The position numbers were made by a program, and so were the translations under genes. The notes beneath the pieces were generated by a model. That model was not told where the DNA came from. It searched no databases and worked only from the letters and a program-made list of their open reading frames with translations. 64,000 nucleotides of DNA from Glandiceps talaboti (Eukaryota; Hemichordata; Enteropneusta; Spengelidae): NCBI RefSeq assembly GCF_964340395.1, contig NC_135553.1, forward strand, positions 10,118,501 to 10,182,500. The letters are read 5' to 3'. Positions 17,018-28,049 of the stretch are shown piece by piece. Every line of letters starts with the position of its first letter. Within the stretch, counting starts at the first letter, position 1.

Positions 17018-19251
17018 AGTGTGTGTAATTAACGAAATTGAGGAAAGAAATGTAACATGTGTAGTAATCGAACCCACATCCCCCGAATCCTATGAATTGG
17101 TTTGAATCATACACGTTGCTTTTCTTTCCTCTATTTCATTTTACAGACCAGAAAATTTGTATGTACATTTTGAAATGCCACAGTGACCATATTTATTGTT
17201 GGGTAGTAGTTTGGAAAACAAAGAGCATTATTCCGAGTAATTCCTATGTTCATATTTCACCCATCAGAAGACATGACGACAGTAAACGGTCCATTACTAT
17301 CTGTGGTGAAGAGTGTTGTGTAGCGAGTGTTTTTGAAGTCACAGCTATGTGTGATGATACACATACTATGCAACTCGTCTCACTTACGCAGGTTTGTATA
17401 CATTTTGCTGTTGGAGGAGTAGATGTGTACACAAGATCGTTAAATTAAAGAAATTGAAATAAACTTAAAAGAAAAAAATCCAGGAGACTTATTTCTGTCT
17501 TTAGTACACTTTTATTGATCACTGTCAACAACTTATGTAATGTTTTTGATGATAGGACCTTCGTAATTTACATCAACTTTGAAATCTTTCAAAGAAACCC
17601 TTCTGTACTTGACATGTGTTTAGCCATTTTAGGGATTTCTTGGAAGAGTTTGTGGGAACATTCCTAGTAATGATAATCACGAAACTCCCTCATCTAAAAT
17701 TACAAATGTATAGTAAAGATAATATGTTTTAAATTACATGTAAAACTTCATATCATGTCTAGCTTCTTGTTCACGTGTAGACCTTGATAAATCTTGACAT
17801 GTATTCATGAAACATACCGGACAGTTTATTAAGCTATTATATGTTATCACAAAACGAACCAGTTTGAAACTATGATGTGTCAATGAATTTGTTAACATCT
17901 GTCCCAATACGGTTGTTAGCCCCCAAAGGGCAATGCCCGGAGGCGGCTACTACACTGGGTTTCATCCATCTGTATGTCTGCATTGCACGTGTCCATCTGT
18001 GAACTCCGACATGCATCAGCAGATTTCAATTAAATGTAGTGCGAAGTAACATACTTAGTGAAACATATGGATGACCCTTAATTACGTTACATTGACCTTG
18101 ATGGCAAAATGCCGGTCATATTGACTTTTGACCTTGACCTTCATCTTCAAGGTCAAATCTTAATTTGGACAAAAACTTTGTTATACAACAAACCAGTTGG
18201 GGGCTATGTCTTTTATGAAGGCTTGTATATCACTGAACCAGAACAGTAATCAAATAAACAGACTTTTACATAACCACTGTCCAGTGATATTATGGTGGTG
18301 ACCATCAAATTAATGACATTGTTACAAAAATGTACATCAACAAATCTTGTATGAATTAGAGATACAGTACATAATAGTTTGATAAGGCAAAATTCTCATT
18401 TTTATTTTCTTTCATTTTAAACACTTTATGATAATAATATGTTCGAGAAAAATAATAATAAAATCACGAAAATCGTGAAATCTCGCAAGAAATAGTGGGT
18501 GCGGAAACTGACATCATCTTAAAAAGACGATATAAAACTATTCTTCCAATCTGTAATGGATGTACATCTGATAGGAAGAAATAAAGAACACAGAGACCAT
18601 TTGGAAAACAATGGAAAACCTGAACTAGACACTCACACATAAAAACAAATTTATAATAAAATAAAATAAAAAATCTACCTACCCCACCTATTTTAAAATT
18701 GAATGTAATCAGAACCACACAATTTTATTTTTTACGCCTTACTTACGAGAAACATTTTGCCTGTTCAGGTTGACAGGCTTTGCTGGCTTTACTGCTAGGC
18801 ATTTATAACAATGTGTTGTCTATGAAATTTTTTTTTTTGTTAACAGAACAAAGCTTCACGAGTAACGGATCATTCATGCATCAACCGTGTTGTTCCACAG
18901 ATTGCATGTGAATCTTTAGCAGTGGCGAGATACTCCATATTTGGAGATGATGATGTCAAGATAGTTTATCATGTGTCTATTCACAGAAGAGATGACGAGT
19001 ATCAGCTTTTCCTGACACGTTCACACATTTCTACAAACAGTCTTGATGCTGTGGAATGCAAATGTCAAAGGACCTGTACTTGTTCCTTGCCAATTGGCAA
19101 TCCACTGGTACCATCATATGTGTTCTACACAGCAGTACCTGATTCGGATTTCCGTACCATGTTGGGCTTTGAATATCTCTACAGAGCTGTAAAGGCAATA
19201 TTTATATTTTTCAAGGAGGTTTCAAAGAAACGGAAGGCTAAGATTAATTAG
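14260..19251 (+). CDS. Unrecognised protein with an N-terminal CCCH-type zinc-finger motif, 5 exons
   Basis: I do not recognise this family. Five exons are visible: 14260-14653, 16152-16264, 16522-16708 (or to 16724), 17147-17391 and 18847-19251, all with GT..AG borders. The frame stays open upstream to 14119, but ATG 14260 (context ATCATGG) sits just before the first domain-like sequence. Near the N-terminus, CKLYRNGVCYTRECRKRH has spacing C-x7-C-x4-C-x3-H, as in CCCH fingers of RNA-binding proteins such as the ZAP/PARP12 group. The rest has no motif I can name; a Cys-rich patch, CKCQRTCTC, lies near the end and the tail is basic. The join of exons 3 and 4 is uncertain: the strong donor at 16725 gives the wrong phase, and a weaker one at 16709 restores the frame, giving about 447 residues. 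A frame break in exon 4 is the alternative. Confidence 0.6.
14761..15352. mobile_element. Fold-back (MITE-like) element with ~115-bp inverted arms
   Basis: The left arm, 14761-14880, is answered by an inverted right arm at 15238-15352, for example GGTCTCAGATTCAGAATCAG against CTGATTCTGAGACC. The arms differ by small indels and substitutions. The element lies in the first intron of the CCCH gene. A 61-codon open frame in its loop is not a credible gene. Confidence 0.8.
16911..17019. repeat. (GT)n microsatellite with interruptions
   Basis: GT runs broken by CACT and CAGT lie in the intron between exons 3 and 4 of the CCCH gene. Confidence 0.9.
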
Positions 19252-19313
19252 CGTACAGCTGAGATGCCAAGAAAAAAGTAGAGGCATGCTGAAAATTGTT
19301 CAAAAACTAAAAA

Positions 19314-19560
19314 TTGAACATGGTATTATTGTATTGTACGTATAGTATTGTATTATATCATTGTATTGTAAAGAATGGTATTGTATTGTATGGTATTATA
19401 CTGTATTGTATTGTCATTGTGTCTTATTGTAACATTATTTTATGCATGATATTGCATTGTATTGTATTGTATTGTATTGTATTGTATTGTATTGTATTAG
19501 TGTATTGTATAAGTGTATTGTATTGTATAAGTGTATTGTACTGTGTTGTATTGTATTGTC
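19314..19560. repeat. (TATTG)n pentanucleotide repeat
   Basis: Degenerate then nearly pure TATTG units, purest at 19455-19500, lie just after the stop of the CCCH gene and probably in its 3' UTR. The Tyr/Cys/Ile/Val-rich open frame across it is an artefact. Confidence 0.9.
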
Positions 19561-19613
19561 TCATGTCTTATTGACAGTGATGCAAATATATTCACCACAA
19601 TCTTGTAGAGTGA

Positions 19614-19619
19614 AATAAA
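19614..19619 (+). promoter_or_regulatory. Candidate polyadenylation signal AATAAA
   Basis: The first AATAAA after the CCCH gene stop, 363 bases downstream. No GU-rich element was examined in detail. Confidence 0.35.
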
Positions 19620-19699
19620 TATAGTTTACCTACTTGTTTATGATGTATACATTTTATGTGATATATGGCTTTACAGATGAGTGTAAAACATTAAGAATA

Positions 19700-20032
19700 C
19701 CACTCCAGGAAATAATGCCACTCCAGGAAATAATGCCATTTACCAAAACTTTGGGTTTGAGAGAGTGTTGTCATGGTTTCACATCACTTACATTATGCAC
19801 AAGTCTAGAGAAACACCACTTTGAACTTGTGTTGTCTCATTTGGAAATTGATGCTATGGGCCGCATTGCCCCATGGGTGTCAGCAGAAATGCATGGAATG
19901 CATATGCAATAGGTGAACAACGAATATTTATTGCATTTTCACTGAAGGTAACATGAACTTAGGAGTGATCACCACATGTAATGTAGCATTACAGTAATGT
20001 GAAATGAAAATACCTTTTATTTCCTGGAGTGG
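19700..20032. mobile_element. MITE-like element with 16-bp terminal inverted repeats
   Basis: CCACTCCAGGAAATAA at 19700-19715, repeated at 19719-19734, is matched exactly in inverted orientation at 20017-20032. A diverged relative lies at about 42390-42600 in a TMEM94 intron and shares the ACCACTCCAGGAAA start and the order of internal blocks. The 92-codon open frame at 19634-19912 belongs to this repeat. Confidence 0.7.
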
Positions 20033-22049
20033 CAATCAACATAGTGTGTAAGGTATGCTGTGATGGGGCGCCCTCAAACATCGGTCGCTGTGATGGGGCG
20101 CCCTCAAATATCGGTCAACCCCTTTACAGAGCAGAGCTGGTGCTGGTGGAGTGCACATGACGCATCAGTCTTCAATCTACATTGCTGCCTGATATTATTG
20201 AAGAATATTAAAAGTTTTTAATATAATTTGAAGAACTCGGACAAGACATCACTTATTTGAATGATTATAATTATTGAAATCATGTCAACCCCACCCATCT
20301 AAATGTTATGAATTGGTAATTTGTGCTAATTGACCTTAACTAAAGAAGGGGATCAAAATCAAAATCTTAGTCAGAAAAGACAACTGAGGGATAACTGCAA
20401 TCTTAACTGGCTTTCTTTACACCAAAGTTGAACTGAGGTATTTCCATTTACATGTATATTAGCAAAATGCAATTGCAACATACTTATATGAAAGAAAGGA
20501 AATGGTTGGCCACCTCCAGTCAGCAACGTTCAACAGGAAAATTAAAAGTTCATGGACTCTGGGTCCATAGCTAGAAGTGAAAATTTGGAATTTGCCACTA
20601 AGAAATTTTTTTGACCGAGTAGAAATTTGCATTTGGAGCAAAATTCAGGTACCAGACTTATGTTTGCATTATATGGAAATTAGAAATGAGAAAACTTATT
20701 TGTGTTGACATCAGCATAGCAAAATAAATTAGGAGATGGCAATTACTCTGAGGTTCCGACCAGGATGATGACAAGCGCATCTTTGCATTTGTTGCTATCC
20801 CTGTGAGGTTTCCTCTCACAGCGCCCTCAATGGCTGCAAATAACCAGTCGAGTTGAGTGTTACGACCAAACTAATTGCGGCAAAAACAACATGGGGGGAG
20901 GTCAATTCGCACATCACTGGTTATGATTTTTGCAAGTTTCATGAAAATAACAGAAAACAATATTATTCGTGGTAAGCAGTGATTCACTAATGCAAGGTGC
21001 GTATTTTTGTCATACAATGGAAGTGTTTGTACTGGGCGCTGTGGATATTATATGAGTCGAAATTTTTTCGGGTCAATCGGCTCAGATTGAGATTGCGACT
21101 TCACTTGCAATCCAAATGGATGTTAATGACTTGAAAAGAAATAATCACTCTATTATGGATTAACAATTGTGCATGTAATGTTAATGACTATACAATATTT
21201 ACTGTCAATCGTCTTCCATACATATGGATAACTTTTACAATGTAACATCTTATCGGAGTGAATTCCAGGGTTGATGCTTGTTCCCATGATAACATTTGAT
21301 ACTCTGATAACTTCTGTCATCAAACATATACTGCATATCTCCAACTTCACTGCAATGCAGAGAACATGGTAATTTGTTGCAAGATTGTTTGATTGTTGAT
21401 TTTTATCAGCACAACTCATAGACTCTCCACCCACGTCTATGCACAACTGTACTGTTCAGTAGTGATACTAGTACAGGCATGGTAAAATGTGTGTGTGTGT
21501 GTGTGTGTGTGTGTACATCCTTCCTACTTCCAAGTTCCATGGTGTATGTGTGTGAAAAAAAAAACCTGTCAGACCTATTGCCTTGGTATGTGATGGGAAC
21601 ATTTCGTAGTGTATCTAGATGAAAAATTGTTCAAATGAAAGTGATCACATCAGTGAAATGCAAGTTTATGTCCAAAAGAGTGATTTTCCATCAAATCAGT
21701 CGGTGCTCTAAAGCGTACGCTATGAAGTGCTTTATTATAAGTATTCCAGCCAAGTCCACACACATACACATATTATTATGCCAGGTGCAAACAAAGCAAT
21801 ATTGTTCTAGCAAGCCTGGTGAAGTGTGTTTTGGTGAGGATTTTACTTAGGGTGTAACGATGTTATTGAAACCAATACTGATGATGGTCTGACCATACTA
21901 TATAGCACTTCATATGTTCAAAAAGTGATATTTTGTCAATTTCGAAGTACCGAAATATGTTTTATTTTATTTGAACAATTCATATTGATTAAAGTAACCT
22001 AGTTGAATGATTGAAAGGTATAAATATGTTTGGATTGACTTGAAAGTTA
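20033..22049. other. Intergenic region, dispersed repeat fragments
   Basis: It contains a tandem GTGATGGGGCGCCCTCAAA pair near 20060-20115, a fragment of the ATTTCTACTC-type fold-back family near 20590-20640, a GT tract at 21488-21514 and a piece of the repeat seen at 5850-6000. No gene is recognised. Confidence 0.45.
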
Positions 22050-23540
22050 ACATGTGACTCAAACATATCACCAACCACACAGTGGCCTGGGTGGGTTGTA
22101 CTGAAATCTCACATGTGACTCAAACATACCACCAACCACACAGTGGCCTGGGTGGGTTGTACTAAAATCTCACATGTGACTCAAACATATCACCAACCAC
22201 ACAGTGGCCTGGGTGGGTCGTACTAAAATCTCATATGTGACTCAAACATATCACCAACCACACAGTGGCCTGGGTGGGTTGTACTAAAATCTCACATGTG
22301 ACTCAAACATATCACCAACCACACAGTGGCCTGGGTGGGTCGTACTAAAATCTCACATGTGACTCAAACATATCACCAACCACACAGTGGCCTGGGTGGG
22401 TCATACTAAAATCTCACATGTGACTCAAACATATCACCAACCACACAGTGGCCTGGGTGGGTCGTACTAAAATCTCACATGTGACTCAAACATATCACCA
22501 ACCACACAGTGGCCTGGGTGGGTCATACTAAAATCTCACATGTGACTCAAACATATCACCAACCACACAGTGGCCTGGGTGGGTCATACTGAAATCTCAC
22601 ATGTGACTCAAACATATCACCAACCACACAGTGGCCTGGGTGGGTCATACTGAAATCTCACATGTGACTCAAACATATCACCAACCACATAGTGGCCTGG
22701 GTGGGTCATACTAAAATCTTACATGTGACTCAAACATTTCACCAACCACACAGTGGCCTGGGTGGGTCGTACTAAAATCTCACGTGACTCAAACATATCA
22801 CCAACCACACAGTGGCCTGGGTGGGTTGTGGGTCATACTGAAATCTCACATGTGACTCAAACATATCACCAACCACATAGTGGCCTGGGTGGGTCGTACT
22901 AAAATCTCACATGTGACTCAAACATATCACCAACCACACAGTGGCCTGGGTGGGTCATACTAAAATCTCACATGTGACTCAAACATATCACCAACCACAC
23001 AGTGGCCTGGGTGGGTCATACTAAAATCTCACATGTGACTCAAACATATCACCAACCACACAGTGGCCTGGGTGGGTCATACTGAAATCTCACATGTGAC
23101 TCAAACATATCACCAACCACATAGTGGCCTGGGTGGGTCATACTAAAATCTTACATGTGACTCAAACATTTCACCAACCACACAGTGGCCTGGGTGGGTC
23201 GTACTAAAATCTCACATGTGACTCAAACATATCACCAACCACACAGTGGCCTGGGTGGGTTGTACTGAAATCTCACATGTGACTCAAACATACCACCAAC
23301 CACACAGTGGCCTGGGTGGGTTGTACTAAAATCTCACATGTGACTCAAACATATCACCAACCACACAGTGGCCTGGGTGGGTCGTACTAAAATCTCACAT
23401 GTGACTCAAACATATCACCAACCACACAGTGGCCTGGGTGGGTCGTACTAAAATCTCACATGTGACTCAAACATATCACCAACCACACAGTGGCCTGGGT
23501 GGGTTGTACGAAAATCTCATGTTACTCAAACATACAACAA
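22050..23540. repeat. 61-bp minisatellite, ~24 units, each with AP-1 and E-box motifs
   Basis: The unit period is 61 bases, for example CCTGGGTGGG at 22086, 22147 and 22208. Almost every unit contains the overlapping block CACATGTGACTCA, i.e. an E-box (CACATG) running into a perfect AP-1 consensus (TGACTCA). Units differ by a few positions (CGTAC/CATAC/TGTAC; CACACAG/CACATAG). One unit reads CACGTGACTCA and one has an 8-9 base duplication near 22826. The array lies 0.7-2.2 kb beyond the stop codon of the TLR gene. Confidence 0.95.
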
Positions 23541-24272
23541 TCACAACACTAATAAAAACACAAAACAAGCCAAAATATGCTGATAATAATGTTTAGTTCT
23601 TTAATAGATATTTTTATAGTCTGTACCAATTGGTCACTGGATTATATTAAAAAGTTGTTTTTTAAAATCATTTCTCCAAATCATCATTGTACCAAGTTAA
23701 AATCAGAATTGGTAAAAGTCTACAGTTCAGCTATTTATGTATGATAAATATTCTATAAAATCAAGTCAACTGTGTTAATAAAGTGTATTGTTGAAATAGT
23801 AAGAATGATCTTTAGTGCTAGATAACTTTTATTGATAAAAACTATTGTTGTATTATTAAGTTGTTACAGTAATAACTCTAAAAATGTGCACATTTATAAA
23901 ATTACCAAAAATGTATGTGTTGTTCAAATCATTCAAGTGTTAGGCTATTGGATCCACATTTAAAATAATGTCTGACATTTGTGCCGGGTTTGGTTGAAAT
24001 TGACTTGTGGGTGTCAGAAATGTAGTTGTCCATGGATGAATGAACAGATGGGCATATGAACATGAGTCATTCATATAGCCCCCTCGTAGCGGTACCTGTT
24101 GTGGGCTAATATACCAACAAATAGTGAGTGACTTTGCAAGAAAAAGTGTAAAGTCAAAGTGAATCTATAAATACTACTTAGTCTCGGGTAAAACTACCAA
24201 AATTAAAGTCTGGAATTTAAAATGGTGGCAATTTTTTTATAAAATCTGGGCAAGTTACTGCTGTGTCAAAGG

Positions 24273-26933
24273 TCAAACATCTGCCACTCTGTTCACTCTA
24301 TTATCGGTTTTCAGCGCAACTTTCAGTTTCTCCCAAAATAGTCTTCTTCCAACTACATGCTCAGGCCATTTGATATATTTCTGAGTGAGTAACATCTTTC
24401 GCAAAATTCTAGGCATAATGTTGTCTGGAATCTTATGCAACATGACAAGAAGAAGAAGATTTCTCTTCTGTCGAAATAAATGACCTTGAGCCATTCTCAT
24501 CTCAAAATAACACCACTCACTTTCTGCAAAGCCAGGTGACAGTATCAACATAGTTTTATGACTATTCTCTATACTGTCCAGAATATTATCAAAAATATCA
24601 ATACCTGGCATAAAATCACGTTCATGTAAACAGAGTTTGAAATTTGGTGGATCAATATTTTCCAAATTAGGAACTAATTGCTGCATGACCCAATCTCTGT
24701 CATTTTCATTGTAACAAACAAATGCATCATATCTGATATTCAATGGTTGCTCCTCATCATTGACTTGAAGTTGATAACCACCACGCTTTAGTTTAAGAAG
24801 GAAAATAGCATACTGTAAATACCAACGGAAATGAAAACACAATCCTGTGCAGATAGCGAAAAATACAAAAATTGAAGTTAGAGGAACTGAAACCATGAAA
24901 GCTAAATTACATTCTAATCCATACTCCAAAGTGAATATTGAAACTCCTTTCATTTCATTCGGGAATGAACAAAGATTTGGTGAGATTGATAGTTGAAGTA
25001 TTTTGTCTGTTCTCATCCATTCAATGAATTCTGCCATTGTACGGCACTTTGAGCAATCAAATGGACCATGATTGACAATATGAAGGAAAGTGAGATTTGG
25101 ATAAACACGAAGACGTTTTGTGTCAATCTGTGTGATTTTTGTGTTGTAAAGACTCAATCTTTCCAGCTGTAATAAAGATTTAGGAATGTCTTCCATACTT
25201 TGGATGGCGTTCATATTGCTTAATGAGATCTTCCTGACATTCGGAAATAATCTCAAAAATTTTGAAGGTGTTATACTTAAAGAAAACTTAACTTGAGTCA
25301 GTGATAACATAGTTACAGAAAAAAATGGATTTTCAAGAAGTTCTGCGACAAACCAAATTGAAGTTTGCTCAATCTCCAATGTTTTGAGCTGTGACAGATT
25401 CTTCATGGATGAATCAAATAAAGTGCTTGTGAAACCGATATCATTTTTGAAACCAACTATAGACAAGTGGTGCAAAGTTGGAACATCAGCTAAATACAAA
25501 AGCCTAACGAAAGTACAAGATATTGATAATGCCCTCAAATTGGGTAAATTTTGGAAAGGATGATCAAATTTGCTAGTTTGTATCGTATTACCATCTAAAT
25601 GAAGTGATTTCAGTGCTATGAGAGGAGCAAACACTGCATGTGGAAGTTCTGTTATTAAATTTTTGGATAAATCTAAAACTTCAAGTTTTGTTAAGGAAAT
25701 AAAATGTATAGTATCAAGTGATTTTATCTTGTTGTCTGAAAAATACAACTCTTTCAAAAATGTAAGATGAGCCAAATTTGTGTAAGGCAGATGTTCAAAA
25801 TTATTAAAACTTAAATCCAATATTGTCAAGGATGGCACCCACTGCAAAAAATTATCTGTGAAATTTGTCAGTTTATTGTGCTGCAAAGATACCTTTTCTA
25901 CCTGTGTATTTTGCAAGCCTGTTGTGTATACTACAGATAGATGCATATTGCGAAGGCTGAGGTCTTTGACAACAAAATGTTGAAGATCTTCAAATACTTT
26001 CTGTAAGCACGGGTCTTTATTCCCGGAGAATTCCAGGCGTAGCTTTGAAATGTTTTTCATCATTGTACTCAGATTTGGACATGATAAATCATTTCCTGAT
26101 AAATCCAAGTCTTCTAATCCGGAATCTGGTAATTTGATGTTTTCTATCATAGAGTCTTGAATATCGCATCTAGAGAGTGAAACTTTTTTGAGTGTTGTCA
26201 GGTTTTTCAGATTTATTTCACTACATGTTGAACTGAGGTCGTTTCCGTCAAAGATGACAGTCTCAATATTTGTAATTTGTTGAATTTGCTTGTTTGGAAA
26301 ACAAAATAGTTTATCAAAGGACAAATCTAGAATTTTCAGTTGTTTCAGGTCTTGGAATATATTGTCTGGTAAGTGAGTGATTTGATTACGTTGTAGTAGT
26401 AATGTCTGTAGATTGGTTAGTCCTTGAAATGCTGATGATGACAATGAAACAATTTCATTTGAACTGATGTCCAGTGACCGTAAATTTCTGAGTGCAGAAA
26501 ACATTTGATCTGGAATTATAGTGAGTTTATTGAAAGAAATATCCAATATTTCAAGTCGAGGTACGTACTTGAAAATGTGTCCATCAACTGTTACAATTTT
26601 GTTGACGGTAATATCCAAATATTTGAGTTGAGGAAGTCCTTTAAGGCAGGTAGCACACAGTTCTGTGATGATATTTTTCCAAATACTCAGTACCTGTAAT
26701 TTCTCAAGGCCGGTAAAGCCACTTGATGGGAATGATGAGATAGCATTATCAGACAAGGATAAATGCGTTGCAAATGTTGGCAAAGTGTGTGGAATTGATG
26801 TCAGTCCTCTGGATTTACAGTCCACGTGTGTGAAGTTATAAACTTTACATACCGATTGCTTGGTGTCAGACTCTTGAAGGTGACAAATCAGGAGTAAAAT
26901 AAGCAACATCATCTTATAAAATCGGACTGCCAT
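24273..26933 (-). CDS. Toll-like receptor, intronless coding region
   Basis: A type I membrane pattern-recognition receptor that should signal through MyD88-type adaptors. The frame is open to 26957, but that codon is GTG; the first ATG is 26933, giving 886 residues (MAVRFYKMM...) and a hydrophobic signal peptide. After an N-terminal Cys-containing cap come about 20 leucine-rich repeats, then a C-terminal Cys cap (CSKC...CSFP...C), one transmembrane segment near residues 676-702, and a TIR domain at about 733-875. TIR box 1 is YDAFVCYN, the BB loop is RDFMPG with the key proline intact, and box 3 is FWEKL. A single C-terminal cysteine cluster is typical of vertebrate-like (V-type) TLRs. Several N-x-S/T sites lie in the ectodomain. 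It reads as intact. Which TLR subfamily it belongs to cannot be told by eye. Confidence 0.95.
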   Translation of the reverse strand: MAVRFYKMMLLILLLICHLQESDTKQSVCKVYNFTHVDCKSRGLTSIPHTLPTFATHLSLSDNAISSFPSSGFTGLEKLQVLSIWKNIITELCATCLKGLPQLKYLDITVNKIVTVDGHIFKYVPRLEILDISFNKLTIIPDQMFSALRNLRSLDISSNEIVSLSSSAFQGLTNLQTLLLQRNQITHLPDNIFQDLKQLKILDLSFDKLFCFPNKQIQQITNIETVIFDGNDLSSTCSEINLKNLTTLKKVSLSRCDIQDSMIENIKLPDSGLEDLDLSGNDLSCPNLSTMMKNISKLRLEFSGNKDPCLQKVFEDLQHFVVKDLSLRNMHLSVVYTTGLQNTQVEKVSLQHNKLTNFTDNFLQWVPSLTILDLSFNNFEHLPYTNLAHLTFLKELYFSDNKIKSLDTIHFISLTKLEVLDLSKNLITELPHAVFAPLIALKSLHLDGNTIQTSKFDHPFQNLPNLRALSISCTFVRLLYLADVPTLHHLSIVGFKNDIGFTSTLFDSSMKNLSQLKTLEIEQTSIWFVAELLENPFFSVTMLSLTQVKFSLSITPSKFLRLFPNVRKISLSNMNAIQSMEDIPKSLLQLERLSLYNTKITQIDTKRLRVYPNLTFLHIVNHGPFDCSKCRTMAEFIEWMRTDKILQLSISPNLCSFPNEMKGVSIFTLEYGLECNLAFMVSVPLTSIFVFFAICTGLCFHFRWYLQYAIFLLKLKRGGYQLQVNDEEQPLNIRYDAFVCYNENDRDWVMQQLVPNLENIDPPNFKLCLHERDFMPGIDIFDNILDSIENSHKTMLILSPGFAESEWCYFEMRMAQGHLFRQKRNLLLLVMLHKIPDNIMPRILRKMLLTQKYIKWPEHVVGRRLFWEKLKVALKTDNRVNRVADV

Positions 26934-27649
26934 TGTTTGCCAAGAAACTTGATTCACCAGCTTAGCTCTACGTTTTGATTGAAGGAGTTGTAATAAAGTT
27001 CCCAGTCAAGGTTAGAGTGTTATCAGTCACACAGACATGATATACAGTAAGACTGTCTTCTGTAAGTTGGTGGAAAACATCGATTGTGGATACAAGGTCT
27101 CTATTCAGAAGTGCTCCTGAGTCTTTCAGTGAGGAGAAGTCTTGATTCAGAAGTGTTCTTGAATATACCCGGAGTAGAAAAAGGTGCAGTGTGTCAATTT
27201 AGAAGTTCCTGAATGTATGATGTCACGTGCAAGTAAAAAACTATTGAGACAAGTTGTGTCAAAAGTTATAGTATTGATATTTAGATGAAGGATGCTTTCA
27301 GTCACTTAGTTTCATTCTTTTAATTTAAGTCATGTGTTCAATTGCCTCATAGTGGTATGATCTTTGATAGTTTCATACCTATTATGCATGAATGATGCAA
27401 GTCTATCAAATTACTAAAATAGCTCATGTTTCTCAAACTATCATTTCCATGTAATGTTTGTGTGTATAAACTGGACAAGTGAAAGTGAAATGTAAATCCT
27501 GGATGATTTAATAATTTAAAAACGTTATGCTGACTGTCTTTATATCAAGCTTTTTTTACTTGTGTGAAAAGCCTTGATTTAAATTTACTTGTGTGAAAAA
27601 ACTATACTGGGTGTTAAAATGTTAGTTCAATGCATATGTACATGAACAC

Positions 27650-27920
27650 ATATATGCCTAGTAACAAGACCATGCCCATAGCAACAGCCAAATGGTGGTG
27701 TATATGTACATGGCAAAGATAACAACTTGGGTGCCTTTAAGGCAAGTGGATAAATAAGAACACGTGTATGCCAAGCAGCAAGACCACACTCATAGCAACA
27801 GCCAAATGTGGATAGTGTATATTGTAAAGATAAACACTGGTTGCACAAGTTGATATACATTCAAATAATTGATACATATTCCTAGCAACTAAGACCACAG
27901 CAACAGCCAAATATTTGTGC
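27650..27920. repeat. Tandem units of the CCATAGCAACAGCCAAATG family
   Basis: Three imperfect units share CAAGACCA(C/T)GCCCATAGC and CAACAGCCAAAT with the array at 6380-6850. They lie between the TLR and TMEM94 start codons. Confidence 0.75.
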
Positions 27921-28049
27921 CCTTAGGTATAATTTTACTGCGTCCAACATATTACAATACATAATGGATGTATACATCTAGAATACATCCATGATCACAC
28001 ATGTACATACGTTTAAAGCATTCACATTGCAACCTCTATCCTACCAGGT

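Noticed and set aside
19634-19912. 92-codon frame after the CCCH gene
   Set aside because: Contains the duplicated MITE terminus translated as a repeat; a diverged copy at 42385 does not preserve the frame.
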